64,000 nucleotides of DNA from an uncultured Sphaerochaeta sp. (lineage in GTDB: Bacteria; Spirochaetota; Spirochaetia; Sphaerochaetales; Sphaerochaetaceae): the NCBI RefSeq assembly GCF_963666015.1, contig NZ_OY762555.1, positions 186,001 through 250,000 of the forward strand, given 5' to 3'. Below the pieces are notes generated by a model. That model was given only the letters and a program-made list of their open reading frames with translations, made no database searches and was not told the origin of the DNA. Positions 28,706 to 36,895 of the stretch are shown here, piece after piece. How positions within the stretch are numbered: the stretch's first letter is position 1; each line of letters opens with the position of its first letter. A program made the position numbers and the translations under genes.

Positions 28706-30184
28706 ATGGATACCCGATTTGCAATTTCAACCTACAGCGATGCAGCAGAAATCTCAAAAAAACTTGATGCATTGATCAAGAGCCCAATCTACAGTATTTC
28801 CAGAGAGGCCTTAGCACACTACGAGAGAACATATTTTGATGAATCTTGCCCTCTTTCAAAAGCAATGATAGGGGAGGCCAAGCACTATATCCCTGGTGGA
28901 GTACAACATAATCTTGCCTTTAATTATCCCTTCCCATTGGTGATGAAAAAGGCAGAAGGAGCATATCTGTATGACATCGACGGGCACAGGTATTTCGACT
29001 TTCTGCAAGCAGGAGGGCCTACAGTTCTTGGATCCAATCCTCCATCCGTCAGGGAAAAGGTTATAGAACTCCTGCAAGACGGCGGTCCGTCCACAGGTCT
29101 CTTCCATGAGTATGAGTATAAACTTGCAAAAAAGATTTGTGAAAGCATTCCCAGTGTTGATATGTTCAGGATGTTCAACTCAGGTTCAGAAGCCTGCATG
29201 GCAGCCATACGGGTTGCCAGGCTCGCTACCGGTCGGAAGAACATCATCAAGATGGGTGGGGCATATCACGGGTGGAGTGACCAACTTGCCTATGGAATAC
29301 GGCTTCCCGGTACAAGAGGAATACAGGCGCATGGAGTACCTTCCTATCTTTTCAAGCACACCCAGGAATTTTTCCCCAATAACTTGGATGCTTTGGAGCG
29401 GACCTTGCGTTTGAACAAGCTTAGGGGAGGAACCGCTGCAGTCTTCATTGAACCAGTAGGGCCGGAGAGTGGTACCAGACCACTGGACAAGAACTTCAAT
29501 AAGGAAGTGGAGAAACTCTGTCATGCCTACCATGCTCTGCTGGTATTTGATGAGGTGGTAACCGGGTTCAGGATTGGCATGGCAGGAGCCCAGGGATATT
29601 TTGGAGTTTCCCCTGATCTTACGGTATTTGGAAAGGTCATCGCAGGGGGGTATCCTGGTGCTGGTGGGCTTGGAGGGAAACAGGACTATATGAAATATCT
29701 TGCTGCAGGGATACAGACCGGAGACAAGATTCACAAGGCCCTGGTTGGAGGAACGATGGCTGCAACTCCCCTGAGCTGTGTTGCTGGGTACTACACTTTG
29801 GAGGAGATAGACAAAAGTGATGCATGCCAGAAGGCCGGTGTCATGGGGGACCGACTTACCAAAGGACTGAAAGCACTTATAAAGAAACATTCACTCCCGT
29901 TTGTAGCATTCAACCAAGGCTCCATCTGCCATCTGGAAACGGTGGGAACCATGCACTTCTCCGTCAATTGGAAGAGACCATGGACCATCCCCCACGTTAT
30001 TGCAGAAACTTCAAAGCGTAAGAAAGAGATGGAGTATATGGGTGCAGCGTACATGGCCGAAGGGTTGGTAACATTGGCCGGAAGCAGACTCTACACCAGT
30101 GCAGCGTATACTGAAGAAATGATTGACGAATCACTGAAAGCCTTCGACCGGGTATTTTCCCAGATTGAGTGTATCAAGGATTGA
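28706..30184 (+). CDS. Class III PLP aminotransferase (GSA-aminomutase-like)
   Basis: A 492-residue enzyme with AGGAGG before the ATG. The fold-type I class III motifs are complete: FNSGSEACMAAIRVAR (PLP phosphate), GAYHGW, LLVFDEVVTGFR with Asp282, and the Schiff-base Lys310 in TVFGKVIAGGYPGAG. The last motif and the overall layout are closest to glutamate-1-semialdehyde 2,1-aminomutases. An N-terminal extension of about 55 residues and the operon make a tetrapyrrole role unlikely. It probably transaminates an aldehyde or keto-sugar derivative. The next gene starts after three bases. Confidence 0.88.
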   Translation: MDTRFAISTYSDAAEISKKLDALIKSPIYSISREALAHYERTYFDESCPLSKAMIGEAKHYIPGGVQHNLAFNYPFPLVMKKAEGAYLYDIDGHRYFDFLQAGGPTVLGSNPPSVREKVIELLQDGGPSTGLFHEYEYKLAKKICESIPSVDMFRMFNSGSEACMAAIRVARLATGRKNIIKMGGAYHGWSDQLAYGIRLPGTRGIQAHGVPSYLFKHTQEFFPNNLDALERTLRLNKLRGGTAAVFIEPVGPESGTRPLDKNFNKEVEKLCHAYHALLVFDEVVTGFRIGMAGAQGYFGVSPDLTVFGKVIAGGYPGAGGLGGKQDYMKYLAAGIQTGDKIHKALVGGTMAATPLSCVAGYYTLEEIDKSDACQKAGVMGDRLTKGLKALIKKHSLPFVAFNQGSICHLETVGTMHFSVNWKRPWTIPHVIAETSKRKKEMEYMGAAYMAEGLVTLAGSRLYTSAAYTEEMIDESLKAFDRVFSQIECIKD

Positions 30185-30187
30185 TGT

Positions 30188-31270
30188 ATGGAACTTCAGG
30201 AAGCAAAACAGGCGGTATTGGAAGCTACGAAGAAATTAGTTGCCTCGCAGTTGGTTACAAGAACATGGGGGAATATCAGCTGCAGGGTAGGACGTAATCA
30301 ATTCCTTATCACCCCCAGCGGTAAGTCCTATGAGCAACTGACGGAGGACCAATTGGTATTGGTATCGCTGGAGGGACTCGTGTATACAGGCTCCCTGAAA
30401 CCCTCCTCCGAGAAAGGAATCCATGCCTTGGTCTATAGAATGCATCCCAAGGTAAACTGTGTTATACACACCCATCAAGAGATGGCTTCTCTGATCAGTC
30501 TGATTGGCAATGACCTATCCATCAGCGATGACTGGAGAGAATTGCTTGGAGAGACCATACACACCTCACGATACGGATTGCCAGGTACCAAGGCTTTGAT
30601 GAATCGGATAGGCAGGGTACTAAAGTACTCTACAAGCCCTGCAGTTCTGATGGCTAACCATGGTGCACTCTGTTTTGGATCCAGTCCTCAAGAGGCTTTC
30701 AGTATTGCTGAAGCCTTGGAAGGGGTATGTAAGGAGCAGGTCTACAGGCTCTTCCCAATTCTTCCTTCCCTCGATGGGGAGGTGCAAATACGTACTTTTG
30801 CAAGGAAAGATGGGGAGGAAGTGACGTATACAACCAATGGTTCTCCTTCATTGCAAGCAATGGTGAAACAGATAATGAAGAGTAAGAAGGATTGCACGCA
30901 TATGCTCTTGCTTACCTCTCAGGAGGTTCTGGAGGTAAGTAAGAGAGGTAAAAATCTGAACGCGTACCTAGACGATTTCGCACAGATTGCCGGCCCCTCC
31001 GTGCAGATAGTTCAAGAGAAACCTTCTGGCTTTCACAGTCTCAAGCATCGCGATGCGCTGATCGTGCAGAAAGTAGGGGCGTTTTGTATGGGCAGCAGTG
31101 AGTCAGAGGCTCATGCGGTAGCGACACTGGTCCAGAAGAACAGCAAAGCTGCATTGCTTAGGCTCTCCTATGCACAGGTGAAACCACTTCCTTATCTGGA
31201 TACCCATTTGATGCGGTACGTGTACAAGAAGAAGTATGCGAAGCTTGCCTGTTCATCTATTGAGAGTTAA
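30188..31270 (+). CDS. Class II aldolase/adducin-family protein, two-domain
   Basis: A 360-residue protein. The N-terminal 200 residues are a class II aldolase domain with a metal site (HTHQ, and the later ANHGAL histidine) and TPSGKSYEQL as the phosphate/substrate loop. The C-terminal ~150 residues look like a second, diverged copy (DALIVQKVGAFCMGSS, SEAHAVATLVQKN) lacking the HTH metal motif. Such enzymes cleave or epimerise sugar phosphates such as fuculose or ribulose phosphate. As the last gene of the TetR operon it may act on the product of the FGGY kinase. Confidence 0.85.
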   Translation: MELQEAKQAVLEATKKLVASQLVTRTWGNISCRVGRNQFLITPSGKSYEQLTEDQLVLVSLEGLVYTGSLKPSSEKGIHALVYRMHPKVNCVIHTHQEMASLISLIGNDLSISDDWRELLGETIHTSRYGLPGTKALMNRIGRVLKYSTSPAVLMANHGALCFGSSPQEAFSIAEALEGVCKEQVYRLFPILPSLDGEVQIRTFARKDGEEVTYTTNGSPSLQAMVKQIMKSKKDCTHMLLLTSQEVLEVSKRGKNLNAYLDDFAQIAGPSVQIVQEKPSGFHSLKHRDALIVQKVGAFCMGSSESEAHAVATLVQKNSKAALLRLSYAQVKPLPYLDTHLMRYVYKKKYAKLACSSIES

Positions 31271-31358
31271 ATAGTACAATACATGAATACAATTACTAAT
31301 TAATACTTAATTGCTATTCTCATCCTATAATGTTTAAATTTGTGACAAATTTCGCCTA

Positions 31359-31387
31359 TTGACAGATATCCTGTATTGGTTTTCAAT
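31359..31387 (+). promoter_or_regulatory. Candidate promoter of the BCCT transporter gene
   Basis: TTGACA (31359-31364) and TTCAAT (31382-31387) are separated by 17 bases. An additional TATAAT at 31326-31331 lacks a good -35. The ribosome binding site AAGGAG follows at 31424-31429. Confidence 0.5.
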
Positions 31388-31436
31388 CAGAGCAGAATTA
31401 TGATTATGCTGATAGCGATACATAAGGAGCTTTGAT

Positions 31437-33077
31437 ATCAAACAGAAAAAATCATCTACCAAACGAAAACTAGACTTTGACATACATCCAGTGGTGTTCT
31501 TTACCTCTGCTTCCCTTATTATTGGGTTTGTCATTGTATCGGTATTCTTCAACGAGATGCTGGGGAATATATTCAACCCTCTTCTTAATGGAATCTCAAC
31601 CAACGCCGGTTGGTTTTTCACGTTGGCAGTGAATATTATCCTGCTTTTTGTGCTCTATCTTATGTTCAGCCGTTATGGTGATATACGACTCGGAGGGGAC
31701 GATGCTGAACCGGATTTCAGTACCCTCAGCTGGTTTGCTATGCTCTTCTCCGCTGGAATGGGAATTGGCCTGCTCTTCTACGGTGTAGCTGAACCAATGT
31801 TCCATTTCATGGTTCCCCCGGTTCCCGCTGATTCTGCTGCTGAAGCTGCACAGAATGCCATGAAGTATACCTTTCTCCACTGGGGACTACATCCTTGGGC
31901 CATCTATGCCTTGGTTGCGCTTGCCTTGGCGTTTTTCAGTTTCAATAAGGGACAACCCCTGTCAATCCGATCGATTTTCTATCCAATTCTTGGTGAGAAG
32001 ATCAACGGAGGATGGGGTAATCTGATTGATATCCTGGCGACTATCGCTACTTTGTTTGGTGTAGCCACCTCCCTCGGATTTGGTGTACAGCAAATTAATG
32101 CAGGCCTGAATCACCTCACCGGTCTCGAACAGAGCCCTCTTGTGCAGCTGTTTCTTATAGCAGGGATCACCACGATTGCCACGATTTCAGTTGTCAGGGG
32201 ACTTGATGCCGGTATCAGAAAACTCTCAGAACTTAACATTTGGCTCGCCCTCGCACTGTTGTTGTTTGTGTTCGTTTTTGGCCCCACGCTCTTTATAGCA
32301 AACGGGTTTGTCGAGAATATTGGTGCTTATCTCTCTTCGTTCGCTGAGATAGCTACATGGAATGAAACATTTGAGAATGCATCCTGGCAGAATGACTGGA
32401 CTGTCTTCTACTGGGCTTGGTGGATTGCTTGGTCTCCCTTTGTAGGGATGTTTATCGCTCGTGTATCTCGAGGAAGGACCATCAGGGAATTCCTTATGGG
32501 AGTCCTCTTGATTCCGACGCTTGTTACCTTCTTGTGGATCACTGTATTTGGTAATTCTGCTCTCTATATTGACCTATTTTTGGGAGGTGATCTTGGCCAA
32601 GGGGTAACTGAGAATGTACCGCTTTCTCTCTTCCTTCTATTGGAACATTTCCCGCTCTCTTCAGTTCTTTCTGTTCTCGGGGTGTTGGTGGTGGTGAGTT
32701 TCTTTGTTACCTCATCTGATTCCGGTTCCATGGTAATCGATATCATTACAGCTGGTGGCAACCCTGATCCTCCTATTCCCCAGCGTCTTTTTTGGGCAAT
32801 TCTAGAAGGTGTGGTGGCAGCTTCGCTTCTCCTCAGTGGAGGACTTGTTGCACTCCAGTCTGCAGTCATTGCAACAGGGCTCCCTTTTGCAGTAGTGCTG
32901 CTTGTACTTACTTACAGCCTCAAGAAAGGTCTCAATGAGTATACCGGAGTACAGACGTTCTCTGTGAAGACAGGAAAACTGAAGGCTCGCCATTTCCAGA
33001 TTGAGAGTGGTGAGGCCCCTCTTGTGCGTTTCCATAAGAAATCCAAGAAAAAACAGCAGGAGAAATCAGATGTTTAA
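31437..33077 (+). CDS. BCCT-family betaine/choline/carnitine transporter
   Basis: An inner-membrane transporter of about 546 residues with 12 membrane segments. It has the BCCT signatures MGIGLLFYGVAEP and HWGLHPWAIYALVALALAF, plus the aromatic box WAWWIAWSPFVGMFIARVSRGRT. The first standard start in frame, GTG 31491, has no ribosome binding site and would remove the usual DIHPVVFF lead-in. In frame, AAGGAG at 31424-31429 sits seven bases before ATC 31437. That start gives a basic N-terminus (KQKKSSTKRKLDFDIHP) normal for the family. A rare AUC start, or a frameshift from the nearby TTG, is therefore inferred. Likely role: osmolyte uptake. The last codons overlap a protease-like gene. Confidence 0.87.
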   Translation: MKQKKSSTKRKLDFDIHPVVFFTSASLIIGFVIVSVFFNEMLGNIFNPLLNGISTNAGWFFTLAVNIILLFVLYLMFSRYGDIRLGGDDAEPDFSTLSWFAMLFSAGMGIGLLFYGVAEPMFHFMVPPVPADSAAEAAQNAMKYTFLHWGLHPWAIYALVALALAFFSFNKGQPLSIRSIFYPILGEKINGGWGNLIDILATIATLFGVATSLGFGVQQINAGLNHLTGLEQSPLVQLFLIAGITTIATISVVRGLDAGIRKLSELNIWLALALLLFVFVFGPTLFIANGFVENIGAYLSSFAEIATWNETFENASWQNDWTVFYWAWWIAWSPFVGMFIARVSRGRTIREFLMGVLLIPTLVTFLWITVFGNSALYIDLFLGGDLGQGVTENVPLSLFLLLEHFPLSSVLSVLGVLVVVSFFVTSSDSGSMVIDIITAGGNPDPPIPQRLFWAILEGVVAASLLLSGGLVALQSAVIATGLPFAVVLLVLTYSLKKGLNEYTGVQTFSVKTGKLKARHFQIESGEAPLVRFHKKSKKKQQEKSDV

Positions 33078-33750
33078 ACAGATCAGTCAAAAATTCGCAA
33101 GTGGATGTTTTTTCTTGTTACGACAGCAAGAGGCTGTAGTAGTCTTTCTGGGAACGGCTTTTCTTGTACATGAACAGGGATATCTCCTTACTGCCACCTA
33201 CTTGATGGAAGAGAACTATGAGGGGTTGATGGTCGCTCGACCCAGTAATCCAGAGGCGTTTTCTCCGCTTAGTCTTGATGTGGTACAGGCAATCCCTGTG
33301 GAGGTTATCAAGGCTGATCATACCACCAATACAGCTCTGCTTCATTTTACAAAGCCCCTGATCATAGATACCCCTGACCATATGGTAGGAAATGTTGAGT
33401 CCGTACAACTGGGTTCTTCGGTACTTGGATTTGGATTCCCTTTCGGACATGAGGACCTGCAGAACCTTGCTGTACAAAGTGGAATTATTGCCTCAAAAGT
33501 TTCACTCAGGGATTCAGTGAATCTTTTTCTGTTCGACCGAGCCATGCATACTGGGATGGCAGGAGGTCCTCTGGTCAATTATGACGACGGAAGAGTCATT
33601 GGGATCATGATGGGTCTTTTTGTTCCGAAAGAAGAGGGTGGGGATTTTATCAGGGGGTCCCTTCCTGGGTATGAATCAAGTTTCAGTTATGCCATCTCAA
33701 TCGAATATGGAAAGGCTATGCTTGAGAAGCTGGGATTGACGCTACGATAG
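33070..33750 (+). CDS. HtrA-like pseudo-protease coupled to the BCCT transporter
   Basis: ATG 33070 overlaps the BCCT stop and has AGGAG upstream. The 226-residue protein keeps the trypsin-like double-barrel pattern of HtrA/DegP (FLGTAFLVHEQGYLLTA, LGFGFPFGHEDLQ, GGPLVNYDDGRVIGI). All three catalytic positions have changed: His to Tyr44 (LTATY), Asp to Asn87 (TTNTALLHF) and Ser to Ala164 (GMAGGPL). No PDZ domain and no clear signal peptide are seen. It is therefore probably a non-catalytic binding protein, perhaps regulating the transporter; that role is inference. Confidence 0.8.
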   Translation: MFKQISQKFASGCFFLLRQQEAVVVFLGTAFLVHEQGYLLTATYLMEENYEGLMVARPSNPEAFSPLSLDVVQAIPVEVIKADHTTNTALLHFTKPLIIDTPDHMVGNVESVQLGSSVLGFGFPFGHEDLQNLAVQSGIIASKVSLRDSVNLFLFDRAMHTGMAGGPLVNYDDGRVIGIMMGLFVPKEEGGDFIRGSLPGYESSFSYAISIEYGKAMLEKLGLTLR

Positions 33751-33833
33751 GTTCAATTTTTTAGAAACATAGGCACAGTTCAAACTGAAAAGTGCTTATG
33801 TTTTGTACGAGGAACTATAGGTGCTTTTTCTGA

Positions 33834-34751
33834 TCATCTAAAGGAAAATTGCTCCTTCATATACGCTATCCGTTTGCCTACAATCATCTGGGTATAGCTG
33901 CTTTCATAGTTCAGCTCAAACCCATGGATGGTCCCCTCTGTTTTTACCAAAGACACTTCAATACCCGTCTTTTGGAGTTTCTTTGCGTACTCGATTGCCT
34001 CATCCCTAAGACAGTCGAACTCATTGACCTCAATATAGGTATTTGGCAACCCCTGTAATGAGGTTATCTCATTTGGTGAGGCGTATGCGTCCTTTTTTCC
34101 TACAAGGTAGATTTTCCACATCTTGGCATTGAGCTTTGCGTTCCAGATAGGGGTATCAACATATTTCTGCATGGAATCAGTGGATAGCCTTGCATCCAGG
34201 ACCGGATAGATAAGCATCTGGAACAGTGGCATCTGCAGTGAGCGATCCCTGATCAAATGCGTCAATCCAGAGGCCAACGCACCTCCAGCACTATCCCCGT
34301 AGATTGCGATCCGTTCAGAATCTATGGAGAGTTCCTTTGCATGTTGAGTAGTCCATTGATAGACTGAAAAGCAGTCTTCCAGTCCGTGAGGGTATGGATA
34401 CCTTGGAGCCAATCGATAATCAGCCATGACTACCTTGCAAGAGCATCCCTGAGCAAAATCCATAATCAATTGCTTATGGTGGTCAGCAGCAGGGAGTGCA
34501 AAGGCCCCTCCATGCAAGAAGAGGATGCAAGGAGCATTTGGCTCAATAGACTTGGGACTGAACAACTCTATTGGAATGGAATATCCATCATGAGCGATAC
34601 AGGTTTCTCTCTTGTATGTGAGTGTTTCAGGGATGGTTCGCCGTACATATGCAGAGCGGGTCATCCTTTGTAGCAATGGTAAGAGTGGTGCATAGAAGGG
34701 AATACTCATCTGCAACGTATGAAAATCTTCATGTACCGGATATTTCTTCAT
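33834..34751 (-). CDS. Alpha/beta hydrolase, hormone-sensitive-lipase family
   Basis: A 305-residue cytosolic esterase. The oxyanion loop HGGAF (80-84), the nucleophile Ser154 in YGDSAGG, Asp246 in EFDCLRDE and His276 in IHGFE form a complete HSL-type triad. YRLAPRYPYPHGLED is the typical intermediate motif. It should hydrolyse short-chain esters; the natural substrate is unknown. It is transcribed alone, convergent with the pseudo-protease gene. Confidence 0.9.
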   Translation of the reverse strand: MKKYPVHEDFHTLQMSIPFYAPLLPLLQRMTRSAYVRRTIPETLTYKRETCIAHDGYSIPIELFSPKSIEPNAPCILFLHGGAFALPAADHHKQLIMDFAQGCSCKVVMADYRLAPRYPYPHGLEDCFSVYQWTTQHAKELSIDSERIAIYGDSAGGALASGLTHLIRDRSLQMPLFQMLIYPVLDARLSTDSMQKYVDTPIWNAKLNAKMWKIYLVGKKDAYASPNEITSLQGLPNTYIEVNEFDCLRDEAIEYAKKLQKTGIEVSLVKTEGTIHGFELNYESSYTQMIVGKRIAYMKEQFSFR

Positions 34752-34810
34752 GTTGTCGCTCTCTACCTGTAGGATGCTGAATCATATCATGAAACAAAAT
34801 CTCAGCATAC

Positions 34811-34840
34811 AGTGCACCTCCTGTGTAAAGGAGGTGCACT
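34811..34840 (-). terminator. Hairpin after the 34862-35467 gene
   Basis: Eleven-base perfect arms AGTGCACCTCC and GGAGGTGCACT enclose an eight-base loop. The U-tract on the minus strand is weak, so termination efficiency is uncertain. Confidence 0.6.
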
Positions 34841-34861
34841 GAAAAGATCTTAACCCTGTTT

Positions 34862-35467
34862 TCAATCCAAGTACGCCTTGAATGCAACGCTGTTGAAGGA
34901 ACCGCTTAATGTGTGAGGTTCGATATCGAGTATTCTTCTATGTGGAATGTATCGATATCCGTGCACAAATTGGACGGAGACTCCCTGGAAGATGTTCACT
35001 TCAAGTCCGGTAGCGATTGTGCCATGCATCACATACTCAAGGTTTGACATGACGTACTCATCATCCTCACTGATTAGGTGCCCGATAGCCATGGTTCCAA
35101 TTCCAGCTTGGACAAAGGGGTTGAATGCTGCATCATGGAACATCCTGGTAGTTACTGCCAAGCCACTGCTGAAAGCAAACGTTGCTTCTGTTTCTGTGAT
35201 GTCAACACCAAAATCCTCTCCCGGAAAATTCGAAAGCGGTTCAATTTTTGCGAATATTTCGGTTGATGTCCGGCTTGAAAGCTTGCTTCCAACGGTAACG
35301 CCAACATTTGGCACTTCCTGTTTTTCTACCACACTATGACCATAATTGATGCCGAGGTAGATACGAGGCGATAGGTATTCACACCTATCTGTTGCAAAAA
35401 GGGTTGTCATCGTGGTGAATGCGATGATCATGAGTACAACAAGCTGTTTCGTACTGTTTCTGTTCAT
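34862..35467 (-). CDS. Outer-membrane beta-barrel protein, paralogue of the 7378 protein
   Basis: A 201-residue protein with a signal peptide ending near LFATDR. Strand-turn-strand alternation with PLSNF, FGVDITET, IGHLISEDDEY, ATGLEVNIF and HGYRYIP parallels the protein at 7378-8016, indicating a family of small barrels in this genome. GAGATAAG precedes the ATG. No function can be assigned. Confidence 0.72.
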   Translation of the reverse strand: MNRNSTKQLVVLMIIAFTTMTTLFATDRCEYLSPRIYLGINYGHSVVEKQEVPNVGVTVGSKLSSRTSTEIFAKIEPLSNFPGEDFGVDITETEATFAFSSGLAVTTRMFHDAAFNPFVQAGIGTMAIGHLISEDDEYVMSNLEYVMHGTIATGLEVNIFQGVSVQFVHGYRYIPHRRILDIEPHTLSGSFNSVAFKAYLD

Positions 35468-35745
35468 AATAATACTTATCTCTCCATAGAAGTTTGGAGG
35501 TCTTTACGAACTCCTGCTTGTACTTTGCAACAATCGTGCCAAAGTTAGAAACCATGAGAAATATAGCGAAAAGTACCTACATATCACTTAGTGATTTCTC
35601 TTGGATGGTAAAATTAACCAATGGGAAGGGGGAATTTACCAAAACATTTAGAGATATTTATTTCTTTTAAAATACTCCATACCGTATATTTTTCTGATCT
35701 GATACGATACAAATAGATACAATACTATGTTCTGGGAGACGAAAT

Positions 35746-36864
35746 ATGTTGGTTCTGATTATTTCATTGGTTGTGCTTCTTTCGAGTTGTACCACCATGT
35801 ACGTAGACAAAGCAGAGACGGGAATCGTGCATATATCCTCAAGTGATGGGTACTTAATCGAAGGATTCCTCTCCATGCCCGATGATGCGAATTCAGAAAC
35901 GCTGGTTGTGTATGTCAATGGTTCTGGACCGAATACCTATGATAACAAACGAATGCTGGATGAGCAAAAACAGTTCACCTATTTTGATCTCTTCCGCGAT
36001 GAGTTCAATGCACGTGATATAGCATTCTTCAGTTACAATACCCGTGGGGTCACCCCTTCAGATGAACCTCCGTACTTTACCTCAGTGGATGATATTGAAT
36101 ACAGAAGCTATACCCCTCATGCAAGTGTAAATGATGTTGTTTCAATCGTAGAGTACTTGAGAGCGTACAAGGGTCTCCAGAATGCCAAGATCATCCTCCT
36201 GGGATGGAGTGAAGGTACCTTGATTGCTCCCTTGGTGTCCCTGAAGACGGATATTGATGGACTCATCCTTTGTGGCTTTATGTATGACGATATGATGAGT
36301 ATCCTCGATTGGCAACAAACAGGTGGGTCAAGTATGGTCTTCTACCGCAACTACTTTGACTATAACAAGGATGGGATTGTATCACCAGAGGAATTTGCTG
36401 AAGACAGAAACGGGATTGCAGCACATTTCGGTGTTACCTATGACTACATGGACCAGGACAAGAGCGGGGTCATGGATGAAAAGGATTTTGCAATCATGCT
36501 TGAACCAACCAGAAATGAGCTGTACCGGGCCATCGAAGAGAGAGATCGAGAGTACCTAAAGCATTCCTATGGGGTATATCTTACTCCAGAATGGTTTGAT
36601 GCACACAAGATGATGCCAACGAACAAAGAAATCCTTCCCTTTGTTGATATTCCTATTCATATCATCCATGGTACATTTGACCAGAATGCTCGTGTGGAGG
36701 GCGTATATGAAGTCAGGGATTGGTTTGAGCAATTGGGAAAAGAGAACCTAACCATCTCTGTCCATGAAGGATACAACCATGATCTGAACTACATGGACTA
36801 TGTCTTCACAGGAGAGATTCCTGAAGGATTGGCTGAGATCTTCTCTACAGCAGAAGCTTTGTAA
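35746..36864 (+). CDS. Lipoprotein alpha/beta hydrolase with two EF-hand loops
   Basis: A 372-residue protein with lipobox LSSC (Cys15), so probably membrane-anchored outside the cytoplasm. The hydrolase triad is Ser155 (GWSEGT), Asp312 (HGTFDQ) and His345 (GYNHD). Between the nucleophile and the Asp are two calcium-type loops: D205-E216 (DYNKDGIVSPEE) and D236-D247 (DQDKSGVMDEKD). Paired EF-hands inserted in the lid position of a hydrolase are unusual and suggest calcium-dependent activity or stability. GGGAG precedes the ATG. Substrate unknown; monocistronic. Confidence 0.83.
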   Translation: MLVLIISLVVLLSSCTTMYVDKAETGIVHISSSDGYLIEGFLSMPDDANSETLVVYVNGSGPNTYDNKRMLDEQKQFTYFDLFRDEFNARDIAFFSYNTRGVTPSDEPPYFTSVDDIEYRSYTPHASVNDVVSIVEYLRAYKGLQNAKIILLGWSEGTLIAPLVSLKTDIDGLILCGFMYDDMMSILDWQQTGGSSMVFYRNYFDYNKDGIVSPEEFAEDRNGIAAHFGVTYDYMDQDKSGVMDEKDFAIMLEPTRNELYRAIEERDREYLKHSYGVYLTPEWFDAHKMMPTNKEILPFVDIPIHIIHGTFDQNARVEGVYEVRDWFEQLGKENLTISVHEGYNHDLNYMDYVFTGEIPEGLAEIFSTAEAL

Positions 36865-36895
36865 TACACTTGAACGATTGACCAGTGGGGATTTT

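Noticed and set aside
28706..30184. hemL (glutamate-1-semialdehyde aminomutase) for haem synthesis
   Set aside because: Motifs are similar, but an N-terminal extension and a sugar-type operon under TetR control argue against a tetrapyrrole role.
31432..31473. TTG 31432 as start of the BCCT gene
   Set aside because: It is in a different frame and reaches TAG after 13 codons. It could only work if a base is missing.
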